Assembly: GCA_023428905.1 (NCBI GenBank) | Contig: JAEYWP010000008.1 | Coordinates: 186,001-250,000 of the forward strand | Reading direction: 5' to 3' | Source of the DNA: Verrucomicrobiota bacterium | Lineage (GTDB): Bacteria > Verrucomicrobiota > Verrucomicrobiia > Opitutales > Opitutaceae | DNA length: 64,000 nucleotides | Shown here: piece by piece, positions 1 to 7,608 of the stretch | How the letters are laid out: every line of letters starts with the position of its first letter | How positions within the stretch are numbered: position 1 is the stretch's first letter | Notes under the pieces: model-generated | Databases searched by the model: none | The model's input: the letters and a program-made list of their open reading frames with translations, nothing else | What the model was told of the DNA's origin: nothing | Position numbers and translations under genes: made by a program

Positions 1-1
1 G

Positions 2-478
2 GCCATCTACCGCGACAAATACCACTACATGGGCGACCACGAGCTCATGACCCTGGCCTTTCGCCTCGACCTCGGGCTGTATTACCTCGGAGTCGTGTCA
101 CAGCCTTTCAAATACGGCCCGAATGCCCTCGAGCTTCCCTCCTTTGCGTCCAGCCACTCGCGCCTCCCGGCCAAGTTGATCGCCCTCTACCATCGCCGCC
201 TCGTGAAAATCGCCCGAGCGCGCAAGCGGCGGGGCACCTGGGGCCGCTCCAATCGCGGCCAGTACTTTCGTTTCACCAGCTACGAACTGAATGCGATGCT
301 GCCGCTGCGCGTCGCCAAGGCGCTCGCCGCCTGGGGCTGGCTGGAACTGCGCGAAGGCTGGCGAACGTGGTTTCGCGCCCCCGCCGCCGTGCCGGAACGC
401 CCCGTACATCCGACGCGCCGCGAGCCGTCTTCTCTCCGCGGGGAGCGCAAGGAAGCCGCGGTCGCCGCCTCAGGCTGA
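2..478 (+). CDS. C-terminal part of an unidentified protein at the head of the pigment locus
   Basis: The reading frame is open from the first complete codon of the window, so the gene begins upstream; about 158 residues are visible. An internal ATG at 29 exists, but the residues before it look like continuous protein, so I do not take it as the start. The fragment has a hydrophobic, aromatic-rich stretch near its beginning and an Arg-rich tail with little order after about residue 125. I see no diagnostic motif. Its position directly before the acyl carrier protein of an aryl-polyene-type cluster suggests a pigment biosynthesis role. A C-terminal piece of a FAD-dependent oxidoreductase is one possibility, offered only as a guess. 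It lies 162 bases before the next gene on the same strand. Confidence 0.55.
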   Translation, partial: AIYRDKYHYMGDHELMTLAFRLDLGLYYLGVVSQPFKYGPNALELPSFASSHSRLPAKLIALYHRRLVKIARARKRRGTWGRSNRGQYFRFTSYELNAMLPLRVAKALAAWGWLELREGWRTWFRAPAAVPERPVHPTRREPSSLRGERKEAAVAASG

Positions 479-640
479 GCCCGCGGACCAGGCCCCGCCG
501 TGCGCGACCCCGACGCACGCCCGTGGCCCACGCCCGCGCGACGCTCGCGCCTTCGGCCCCCCGGGGCGCCATTTTCTCCTGTGCGTTCAGCGAGCTTGTA
601 CCGGCGCGCGGCAGCTGCCTGAATTTCTCCCCCGCGGATC

Positions 641-1003
641 ATGTCCACACCCACACCCAATACGCGCCGCAGCAGTGATCCCCTCGCCAAGTTTCCCGAC
701 GTGGTGAAGCAGGCCTACACGCGCTTCCTGGAAACACATGACGCGGACGCGCTAGACCTGGTCGTGCTCGCGGTGGTGCGCGACTATATCCCTAAAACGG
801 TCGCCCCTCCCCCGGACCAACCCCTGCCGGATTCGGCACGCCTGATTGCGGACCTGGGTTTCGACTCACTGGCGATCAGCGAGACCGTCTTTTTCCTGGA
901 AGACCTCTTTCAGGTCCGAATCACCAATGCGGAAATCATGCAGGTTCGCACGGTGGGCGAACTGCGCTCCTTCGTGCGCCGCAAGCTGACCCCCCAGGGC
1001 TGA
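641..1003 (+). CDS. Acyl carrier protein, aryl-polyene type
   Basis: This 120-residue protein has the carrier-protein core in its second half. The phosphopantetheine attachment motif DLGFDSLAISE puts the modified serine at residue 76. The N-terminal 45 residues are longer than in a housekeeping ACP (about 80 residues in total), which fits dedicated carrier proteins of aryl-polyene or dialkylresorcinol clusters. It would carry the growing polyene chain as a thioester in the cytoplasm. The ketosynthase start lies only 7 bases past its stop, and all genes from here to 9924 are on the same strand with tiny gaps or overlaps, so they probably form one operon. The ACP assignment is firm; the exact partner is inferred from context. 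Confidence 0.85.
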   Translation: MSTPTPNTRRSSDPLAKFPDVVKQAYTRFLETHDADALDLVVLAVVRDYIPKTVAPPPDQPLPDSARLIADLGFDSLAISETVFFLEDLFQVRITNAEIMQVRTVGELRSFVRRKLTPQG

Positions 1004-1010
1004 CCGCCGC

Positions 1011-2273
1011 ATGCCCCGCGCTGTCGCAGTCACCGGACTGGGCTTCATCACCAGCATCGGCATCGACCGGGCCGAGGTGATCCACCGCCTGCGCAACGGC
1101 TTGGGCGGGATCGCCCCCTTTGATTACTGCGGCAACCCCCGCCACCCGGTGAAAGTCGCCGGCGTGGTTCCCGGTTTCACCCTGCGCTCCCCGAGCTGGC
1201 GCGAGTGGGAATGGCCCGCGCGTTACGAAATCCCGCGCGAGACCGTGCGGGGCCTGCCACCCCACGGGGTGAGTGCCTTTTGCGCAATTGAGCAGGCCCT
1301 GGACGATGCCGGGCTCACCCGCGACGCCATCACGGGGGAAGAAACGGGCCTTTTTTGCGCGTCGGCTGGCTCCGCCTTTCTCCTGCACCACCATCTGCGG
1401 GAAATGGAGGCGTCCGAGTATGAGCGCGGCCACCCGATGGGCGTGGTTTCCTCCATTTCCGGCACGCTCAACTTCAACTTGGCCGCCCACTACCGCATCA
1501 CGGGTGCGGTGGCGGGTTTTGTCTCGGCCTGCACCTCCTCGAGTCACGCCCTCGGTTATGCCTTCGACGAAATCCATCTCGGCCGCCAGCAGCGCATGAT
1601 CGTGGTAGGGGCGGAAGACGTGAACGCCGAGACGGATCTGCCGTTCGCCGCGATGCGCGCCCTCTCCACCAATCCGGATCCCGCGACCGCCTCGCGGCCC
1701 TTCGACGCGGGGCGCGACGGTTTTGTCCCCACGGGCGGCGCGGTGGCCATGATCCTTGAGGAGGCGGACTTCGCCCGGGCCCGGGGAGCCCGCCTGCAGG
1801 CGGAGTTTCTCGGGTGGGGCCAGGCGGCGGACGGTTACAGCATCGCCACCTCGCACCCCGAAGGCGCTGGCCTTCGCCGGGCGATGGAACGCGCGCTGAC
1901 CGCGAGCGGCGTGACCGCGGCCGACGTGGATTACGTCAACGCGCACGCGACCTCGACGCCTGCGGGCGACCGCTCGGAGGCCCTGGCGTTGCGCGCCGTG
2001 CTTGGCGACGGCGGCCGAACGCTGGTCAGCAGCACCAAGGGATTGACCGGTCACGGGCTCTCGATGGCCGGCGTGATGGAAGCCGCGTTCTGCACCCTGG
2101 TCCTGCAGGAACAGTTCGTGCCGGGAAACGCGGCCCTCCAGACCCCCGATCCCGCCGCCGTCGGCCTTCACCTCCCCCGCACCGCCGTTTCCTGCCCGGC
2201 GCAGGTGGCGATGAACAACAGCAGCGGTTTTGGAGGCAGCAACGTGGCACAGCTTTTTCGTCGGATTTCCTGA
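1011..2273 (+). CDS. Beta-ketoacyl-ACP synthase (FabF-like), aryl-polyene cluster
   Basis: The 420-residue protein is full length for the KAS I/II family. It keeps the whole condensing triad: Cys174 in VSACTSSSHAL, His312 in NAHATSTPAGD, and Lys343/His348 in STKGLTGHG. It should catalyse decarboxylative Claisen condensation of an acyl-enzyme with malonyl-ACP, extending the polyene chain. The C-terminal NNSSGFGGSN motif typical of FabF is present. Neighbouring ACPs on both sides and a second ketosynthase at 2667 place it in a pigment-type fatty-acid-like pathway rather than housekeeping lipid synthesis. No ketoreductase or dehydratase is visible nearby; these would have to lie left of the window or be supplied in trans. 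Confidence 0.88.
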   Translation: MPRAVAVTGLGFITSIGIDRAEVIHRLRNGLGGIAPFDYCGNPRHPVKVAGVVPGFTLRSPSWREWEWPARYEIPRETVRGLPPHGVSAFCAIEQALDDAGLTRDAITGEETGLFCASAGSAFLLHHHLREMEASEYERGHPMGVVSSISGTLNFNLAAHYRITGAVAGFVSACTSSSHALGYAFDEIHLGRQQRMIVVGAEDVNAETDLPFAAMRALSTNPDPATASRPFDAGRDGFVPTGGAVAMILEEADFARARGARLQAEFLGWGQAADGYSIATSHPEGAGLRRAMERALTASGVTAADVDYVNAHATSTPAGDRSEALALRAVLGDGGRTLVSSTKGLTGHGLSMAGVMEAAFCTLVLQEQFVPGNAALQTPDPAAVGLHLPRTAVSCPAQVAMNNSSGFGGSNVAQLFRRIS

Positions 2274-2378
2274 CCGCGCCGGCGGGGACAAGCCCCCATG
2301 GCTCTCCCCTCGCCCGTCCGCAGCCTGCAGGCTTGCGGCGGGTCGATTCCTCTAGTCGATTTTGAGCCCACCCTTCGC

Positions 2379-2654
2379 ATGCCCGATCCCCTCACTTCCC
2401 GCCTGAAGCGCCTGATTGTCGATGCCCTCAAACTCGAGGACGTCTCGCCGGAGGATATTCCGGACAATGAGCCTCTCATTGGAGCCGGACTCAATCTGGA
2501 CTCGATCGACGCCCTCGAGCTGGTGGTGCAGTTGGAAAAAGAGTTCGGGATCAAGATTTCCAACAGCGAAGAATCCCGGTCCGCGCTCGCCAGCATCGAA
2601 AAGCTCGCCGCCTTCATCCGCGAGCGCGCGGATCCTGCGCGCCTGCCGCGCTGA
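2379..2654 (+). CDS. Second acyl carrier protein of the pigment cluster
   Basis: From the ATG at 2379 this encodes 91 residues, the usual ACP size. The modification site is Ser42 in GLNLDSIDALELV, followed by the acidic helix typical of ACPs. An upstream in-frame ATG at 2298 would add 27 Pro-rich residues with no ACP-like character, so I prefer the internal start. Two carrier proteins of different type in one cluster is the standard pattern of aryl-polyene loci; one is often loaded with the aryl starter and the other carries the extending chain. Which does which cannot be told from sequence here. The next ketosynthase starts 13 bases after its stop. Confidence 0.86.
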   Translation: MPDPLTSRLKRLIVDALKLEDVSPEDIPDNEPLIGAGLNLDSIDALELVVQLEKEFGIKISNSEESRSALASIEKLAAFIRERADPARLPR

Positions 2655-2666
2655 CCTGCTGCTCAC

Positions 2667-3782
2667 TTGGCGCCCGCCTCCCCTCCTCTTCCGGTCCGAC
2701 TCGCCGCCCACGGCTGTATCACCGCGTTCGGTGATGAGAGAGCCACCTACGCGGCGCTCTGCCGGGGAGAACGTGCCCTCACCCTCCAGCCCACCCTCGG
2801 GCGCGACGGAGGCGACCCTGCCCCGATGGCGCTTTGTGCGGGGCGACCTCTCGACGAAACCGCGCCGCCCAACTGGCTTCCCTACGTCCGCGCACTGGCC
2901 GCGGCCATCCCGGCTCGGCCCTGGGGCGATGCCGCCCACCCGGTTTTTGTCACCAGCAGCAACTTCGGCGTCGGCAGCCTTTATGCGTTCCGGCGCACCG
3001 ACGAGACGCCCCACCTCGCCTACGGGACGCCGAGCGCCTGCGTGGACTGGCTCGCCGGCCAGCTCGGCTGGGGCCCAAACGTGACCACGTTTTCCCATGC
3101 CTGCGTCTCCGCCCACTTGGGGCTGCTGCAGGCCACGCGCGCCCTGCACGCGGGTTGGGCAGAGCAGGCCCTGGTGTTCTCCTTCGATTTTCTCAGCCCC
3201 TTTGTCGCGGGCGGGTTCCAGGCGCTGAAAATTCTCAATGCGCTTTTCCCGGCGCCCTATGAAAATCGCGCCACCGGCTCCATCGGGCTCGGAGATGGCG
3301 CCGCCTTTGCCGTGCTCTCGCGGAAAGAGGGCCCGTGGGTGATCGAGGCCCAGGCGCTGCACAACGAGATGCACCACTTCACCGCCAACCAGGCGGATGG
3401 CTCCGGCTTTGCCGCCTGCGCGAACGAGATTGCGGCCACCGCCGCCGGGCGCCGGGTTTGGCTGAAGGGCCACGGCACTGGCACGTTGGAAGCCGGGCGC
3501 CTCGAAGCGGCTGCCCTGGCGCAGGCCTTTCCCGGAGCGCCGTTGGTGTCGTGGAAAGGCAGTCTCGGACACACCCTGGGAAGCTGCGGTGCGGTCGAAC
3601 TGGCCATCACCGCCGAGGCCCTCGCCGCCGGGCGTGCGCCGGGAACCGTCGGCAGCACCGGCCCCACCTTCAGCGACACCGTGCAGCTGGGCGCGTTTGA
3701 CCTCGCCTCCTTCGACGCCGTGGTTTGCGCCAGCAACGCCTTCGGCGGTGCGCATGCCGCCCTCCTCCTCACCCGCGCCTGA
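2667..3782 (+). CDS. Second beta-ketoacyl synthase, divergent but with complete triad
   Basis: The 371-residue protein is short and divergent for a ketosynthase, yet all catalytic positions remain: Cys146 in FSHACVSAHLG, His269 in KGHGTGT, and Lys297/His302 in WKGSLGHTLGS. It therefore looks like an active condensing enzyme, not a pure chain-length factor, where the Cys is usually lost. The start is a TTG at 2667; no ATG lies near the N-terminal beta strand, so the start is uncertain by a few codons. In aryl-polyene clusters two or three ketosynthases of different divergence share initiation and elongation. It may initiate from the aryl-ACP, but that is inference. The next gene begins 2 bases beyond its stop. 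Confidence 0.82.
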   Translation: MAPASPPLPVRLAAHGCITAFGDERATYAALCRGERALTLQPTLGRDGGDPAPMALCAGRPLDETAPPNWLPYVRALAAAIPARPWGDAAHPVFVTSSNFGVGSLYAFRRTDETPHLAYGTPSACVDWLAGQLGWGPNVTTFSHACVSAHLGLLQATRALHAGWAEQALVFSFDFLSPFVAGGFQALKILNALFPAPYENRATGSIGLGDGAAFAVLSRKEGPWVIEAQALHNEMHHFTANQADGSGFAACANEIAATAAGRRVWLKGHGTGTLEAGRLEAAALAQAFPGAPLVSWKGSLGHTLGSCGAVELAITAEALAAGRAPGTVGSTGPTFSDTVQLGAFDLASFDAVVCASNAFGGAHAALLLTRA

Positions 3783-3784
3783 CC

Positions 3785-4438
3785 ATGGCCCACGCATTTA
3801 TCCAGGCGGTATTCACGGATGATCCAGGCGCTGAGGAACCGGCGCTGACGCGCGAACGGCTCAAAGACCGCTTCCCCAAAGGCGCCACCCGACGCATGAC
3901 CCAGCTCGGCCTTCTCATCGGCTCGGTGCTGGAGCGGCTGAGCCCCGGCCCCGACGACCTACTCGTCTACGCCTCCGAATACGCCGAAACCCGCGCGCTC
4001 GAGGGCTACCTCGACAGTTTCCCCACCGCCAGTCCGACGCTCTTCCAGACGTCGATCCACCCAAGCGCCGTGCAGCAGCTGATGATCCAGCGCCAGCAGC
4101 CCGTGCGCACCTTTTTCCCCATGACAGGTCGGGCGCACCTCGTCGCCCAGGCCCTGCAGGTCGCGCTCCTCGGGGGCGCCGCGCGCGCGCTGCTCTGCGG
4201 GGGCGAGGAGCGGGGCACGTGGCTCCTGGAGCACAAGGCCGCCAGCGAGCGTACCTTTGCCTTCGCACTTTCGCTGACGCTGGACGCGGCGGGTGCGGTG
4301 GGGCGCCTGTCACTCGAACGGCGAACCGGCGGCGAGGGAACGCTGACCCTCGGTGGTTTCTTTGATGCCCTGCACCAGCGGACCCCCTTGGCCTGCGCCC
4401 CGGCGCCAGGGCTGTGGTTGCAGCTCGACTGGACATGA
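3785..4438 (+). CDS. Ketosynthase-like protein without catalytic Cys (PF13723-type)
   Basis: The ATG at 3785, two bases after the previous stop, gives 217 residues. The protein resembles the N-terminal half-domain ketosynthase-like family (Ketoacyl-synt_2, PF13723) found in aryl-polyene and flexirubin clusters. It has the YASEYAETRALEGYL segment followed by SPTLFQTSIHPSAVQQL and a later helix rich in Ala/Leu. The position where a true ketosynthase has its nucleophilic Cys is not a Cys, so it is probably non-catalytic and could act as a partner subunit or chain-length determinant for one of the ketosynthases. The family call is by remembered pattern. Its stop overlaps the next start in an ATGA arrangement, indicating translational coupling. 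Confidence 0.72.
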   Translation: MAHAFIQAVFTDDPGAEEPALTRERLKDRFPKGATRRMTQLGLLIGSVLERLSPGPDDLLVYASEYAETRALEGYLDSFPTASPTLFQTSIHPSAVQQLMIQRQQPVRTFFPMTGRAHLVAQALQVALLGGAARALLCGGEERGTWLLEHKAASERTFAFALSLTLDAAGAVGRLSLERRTGGEGTLTLGGFFDALHQRTPLACAPAPGLWLQLDWT

Positions 4439-5388
4439 CCCCACCGACACCACGGTCCCGCAACCCCGGCCCCGTGTGGGGTTACCATCTCCTCCGCGCC
4501 TTGGATCACCTGGTACCGGAGGCGATCTATCGTCCGGCCCGGGCCGTCGGCACCGCCGTTGCCCTGGCCTTCATGCCGCGCCAGCGCCGCCATTCCAGGG
4601 AGTATCTCACCGCGGTGCTGGGACGCCCCCCGCGCCTGCGGGAGCTCTTCCGGCACTTTTTCGCCTTTGAAGAGGCCCTGATGCTGAAGTTGCGCGTGGC
4701 CAATGGGCGCCCCCACCGCACCGCCCTCTCCCCGGGATCGGAGCATTTTCGCGAATACCTCATCGCGGGAAACTACGCGCTCCTCGGCACCTTCCACGTC
4801 GGACACTCCGACCTGATGGGTTTCCTGCTCGGACCGGTGGAGAACCACCGCGTGTTTATGGTGCGCCAGCGCGTGGCCAACTCGCATGACACGGAGAAGC
4901 TCGGTGCGCTGTTCGGAAAATGGCTGACCTTCATCTGGGTGAACGAACCGGAAAACCTGCTCTTTGCCCTGAAGGAGGCGATCGGGTCCGGCGGCTCCGT
5001 GGCGATGAAGTGCGATCGCCTCGAGTTCAGTTCGAAGACGGAGCCGTTCGCGTTTTTGGGAGCCCAGCGGGAGTTTCCCTTCACCATCTACCACCTGGCA
5101 TTGATCTTCAAAATGCCGGTGTTGCTCTCGATCGGCGTCCCCGGCGAACCCGGCGTATCCGTGCTGCACAGCTCACCCCGCTGGGAACCAGACCCGGCCT
5201 GTTCGCGGGAGGAAAACCTCCGCTCCGCCCGCGCCCATTTTCAGGCGTTCCTCAGTCATCTTGAAGACCTCCTGCGCGACGATCCGTATCTGTGGTTCAA
5301 CTTCACGGAACTCAACCGCGTGGCGGCGCCGCCCCCGACGGGGGTTACCCGGATCCCAAGCCGGCAGCCCGCACGTGCGGCGCACTAG
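4435..5388 (+). CDS. Lysophospholipid-type acyltransferase (LpxL/HtrB-like)
   Basis: The protein has 317 residues from the ATG at 4435, which overlaps the preceding TGA (ATGA). It has the layout of the bacterial LpxL/HtrB lipid A acyltransferase superfamily: a basic N-terminus, then a segment with GTFHVGHSDLMG, where the H(x4)D-type catalytic motif is HVGHSD, and later the stretch MKCDRLEFSSKTEPFAFLG. In aryl-polyene clusters an acyltransferase of this type joins the polyene acid to a membrane lipid head group. It would act at the inner face of the cytoplasmic membrane. The cluster context supports a role in pigment lipid assembly; the acceptor is unknown. Confidence 0.8.
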   Translation: MTPPTPRSRNPGPVWGYHLLRALDHLVPEAIYRPARAVGTAVALAFMPRQRRHSREYLTAVLGRPPRLRELFRHFFAFEEALMLKLRVANGRPHRTALSPGSEHFREYLIAGNYALLGTFHVGHSDLMGFLLGPVENHRVFMVRQRVANSHDTEKLGALFGKWLTFIWVNEPENLLFALKEAIGSGGSVAMKCDRLEFSSKTEPFAFLGAQREFPFTIYHLALIFKMPVLLSIGVPGEPGVSVLHSSPRWEPDPACSREENLRSARAHFQAFLSHLEDLLRDDPYLWFNFTELNRVAAPPPTGVTRIPSRQPARAAH

Positions 5389-6180
5389 ATGATCCGCCTC
5401 CTTCTCAGATCCTACTACGTCACGGTGTACTACCTCTCGTGGGTGTGGTTCGGAATCGGAGGCCTGCTGCTCAACCTGGGCTGCGGCCTGCTGCTCCCCT
5501 TCACCAGCCACCTGCGCATCGGCCACAAGGTTCGCAGCACCATCCAGGGCATGTTTGCCCTCTGGCTGAAGTGGTTTCACGCCTGCCGGGTGGTCCGGAT
5601 CCACTGGCGCGGGTTCGACACCACCCCGCTTCAGCCCGGCACGGTGTATGTGGCGAACCATCCCACCCTGGTCGACGCCCCGGTGCTGCTCTCCCGCCTC
5701 CCGGATACGATCTGCATCTTCAAACCCGCACTTTCGCGGAACCCCTGCATCGGGCCCGCTGCGGTCCTCGCCGGGTATTCGTCGGGCGACAGCGGCGTCG
5801 ACCTGATCCGTGACACCGCCGAGCAGGTGGCGGCCGGACGTTCGCTCCTCATTTTTCCCGAAGGCACCCGAACCACTCCCGGCCGTTCCCTCAACCCTCT
5901 CAAACCCGGCTTTGCCCTGATCGCAAAACGCGCCGGAGCACCGATCCGCCTGATCACCCTTCGCGCCAGCCCGCTGCTCACTGCCAAGGGCCGTGCCTGG
6001 TGGAAGGTGCCCAGCCTGCCGGGATGGATTGAGGTGACGCTGCAGGACGAAATCCCCGCGGACACGGAACTTTCTGCGGGTGAAATCACCGCGTTGGCAC
6101 AAGAGCGACTCGCCTCCCTGGTCCTGGCCGCCTCATCGTTGGCGCCCCAATGGCCCGTTCCGCCACCCACCTCCTGCTGA
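5389..6180 (+). CDS. 1-acyl-glycerol-3-phosphate acyltransferase family (PlsC-like)
   Basis: The start codon follows the previous stop without any gap. The 263-residue protein has a hydrophobic N-terminus (residues 10-40) and the classic motifs of the PlsC family: ANHPTLVDAP with His91 and Asp96, and FPEGTRT at 156-162. It therefore transfers acyl chains to a hydroxyl at the membrane. With the neighbouring LpxL-type acyltransferase and the glycosyltransferase, it makes a lipid-anchoring module for the polyene. In some Proteobacteria the acyltransferase and glycosyltransferase of the cluster are one fused protein; here they are separate genes that overlap by 31 bases. Confidence 0.86.
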   Translation: MIRLLLRSYYVTVYYLSWVWFGIGGLLLNLGCGLLLPFTSHLRIGHKVRSTIQGMFALWLKWFHACRVVRIHWRGFDTTPLQPGTVYVANHPTLVDAPVLLSRLPDTICIFKPALSRNPCIGPAAVLAGYSSGDSGVDLIRDTAEQVAAGRSLLIFPEGTRTTPGRSLNPLKPGFALIAKRAGAPIRLITLRASPLLTAKGRAWWKVPSLPGWIEVTLQDEIPADTELSAGEITALAQERLASLVLAASSLAPQWPVPPPTSC

Positions 6181-6920
6181 TCCCCAGCTACAACTCAGGC
6201 GCGCGCCTGGTGCCAACCGTCCAGGAGGCGTTGGCCCATTGGCAGCCGGTCTGGGTGGTGGTGGACGGCAGCACCGACGGGAGCGACCGGGAGTTGGAAA
6301 CCTGGGCAGCGGGGCGCGACGATGTCCGGATTTTACGGCGCCCGAAAAACGGCGGGAAAGGTGCCGGCGTCCTGACCGGTGCGGAGGCCGCCCTCGCAGC
6401 GGGGTTCACCCATCTCCTGGTGATGGACTCGGACGGGCAGCATCCGGCCGACCACATCCCCGCGTTCATGGACGCCTCGTTGGATCATCCGGCGGCCATG
6501 ATCCTGGGCGTCCCGGTTTTCGGACCGGAGGTGCCGCTGGAGCGCCTGCACGGCCGCAAGCTCAGCGTCGGCCTGGTGCATTTCGAAACCCTGGGCGGCG
6601 GCGTCGACGACCCCCTTTTCGGCTTCCGCGTATACCCCGCCGCGCCCCTCGTGCGCGCCCTGCGCGCCACGCGGCACGCCCGCGGCTTCGACTTCGATCC
6701 CGAGGTGGCGGTACGCCTTTTCTGGAGCGGCGTGCCCAGCGTCAACCTCCGCGCCCCCTGCCGATACCTCTCCAAGGCGGACGGCGGCGTATCCCATTTT
6801 CACTACCTGCGGGACAACGTGAAGATGGTCTGGCTGCACACCCGGCTGATCCTGCAACTGCTGCTCTGGCGCTGGCCCGCTGCACGTCGTGCGCAACGTG
6901 CGCGCCGGGCGCGGGTCTGA
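6150..6920 (+). CDS. Family 2 glycosyltransferase of the pigment cluster
   Basis: The 256-residue protein has a GT-A fold signature: LLIPSYNSG at the N-terminus, VVVDGSTDGSD for the first nucleotide-binding acidic cluster, and LVMDSDGQHP containing the DxD metal site. It resembles dolichol-phosphate-mannose-type GT2 enzymes, with no transmembrane C-terminus. It overlaps the PlsC-like gene by 31 bases, so the two are translationally linked. The likely role is to add a sugar to the lipid anchor or to the pigment itself; the donor cannot be told from sequence. The protein ends in a basic tail rich in Arg and Ala. Confidence 0.84.
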   Translation: MARSATHLLLIPSYNSGARLVPTVQEALAHWQPVWVVVDGSTDGSDRELETWAAGRDDVRILRRPKNGGKGAGVLTGAEAALAAGFTHLLVMDSDGQHPADHIPAFMDASLDHPAAMILGVPVFGPEVPLERLHGRKLSVGLVHFETLGGGVDDPLFGFRVYPAAPLVRALRATRHARGFDFDPEVAVRLFWSGVPSVNLRAPCRYLSKADGGVSHFHYLRDNVKMVWLHTRLILQLLLWRWPAARRAQRARRARV

Positions 6921-6926
6921 TCCGCC

Positions 6927-7598
6927 ATGCGTCTTCGAGCCCTGCTCTCGTTTCTCCTGCTGTCGGCCGGCCTCTCCGCGGCCGAGCCGCCAGCCCTCCC
7001 GCCCGCTCCCGGAAGCCTGGTGTCGGAGGCGCAACGGCTGCCAGACCCGCCGGCCGAACCCTGGAGTCAGCTGCTTGAGACCTTGCGGGCGAAGGAAAAC
7101 ATCCAGGCCACCTTCACGGAGAACCGGTTTCTCCCCTTCAAGAAGGTGCCTGTCGTTTTCACGGGAGAACTGCGGCTCTCCAAGGACAAGGGGCTCAGCC
7201 TCCACTACCTGACCCCGCAGGAGCGCACGATGGTGGTCGACGACGCCGGGGTGTTCATGCGCGACGATTCAGGTCGCACGCGGGAGATGCCGGCGGATGC
7301 CCGCGCGCTCGCCGCCACCTCCGCTCTGCTCCACGTCATGCGTTTTGATCTCACCGCACTGAAGCCGCATTTTGCGGTGTATGCCGAGGGCGACCGCGAC
7401 CTCTGGCATTTTGCCTTCGACCCGAAAGACAGTGCGCTGGAAAAAACACTCTCCCAGCTCGTGGTCACCGGACAGGCCACGGAGGTGCGCCGGATTGTGA
7501 TGCGCAAGTCGGCGATGCAGGGACTCGAGATCCTGATCGGCGAGGTTCAAACCGGCGTGAACTGGTCGACCGAGGACCTGAAGCGGTATTTCCGCTGA
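6927..7598 (+). CDS. LolA-like outer membrane lipoprotein carrier, pigment cluster
   Basis: The 223-residue protein starts with a signal peptide (hydrophobic core residues 5-18, cleavage probably after SAA near residue 20). The mature part has a LolA-like beta-sheet pattern, with the early segment ETLRAKENIQATFTENRF and later strands LRLSKDKGLSLHYL and MVVDDAGVFM. LolA family members in aryl-polyene clusters are thought to carry the lipidated pigment across the periplasm. It sits 6 bases after the glycosyltransferase and 10 bases before the membrane exporter, as in xanthomonadin-type loci. This is a cluster-specific paralogue rather than the housekeeping lolA, because it lacks the usual ftsK/lolA context. 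Confidence 0.8.
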   Translation: MRLRALLSFLLLSAGLSAAEPPALPPAPGSLVSEAQRLPDPPAEPWSQLLETLRAKENIQATFTENRFLPFKKVPVVFTGELRLSKDKGLSLHYLTPQERTMVVDDAGVFMRDDSGRTREMPADARALAATSALLHVMRFDLTALKPHFAVYAEGDRDLWHFAFDPKDSALEKTLSQLVVTGQATEVRRIVMRKSAMQGLEILIGEVQTGVNWSTEDLKRYFR

Positions 7599-7608
7599 GG
7601 CGCCCCGC

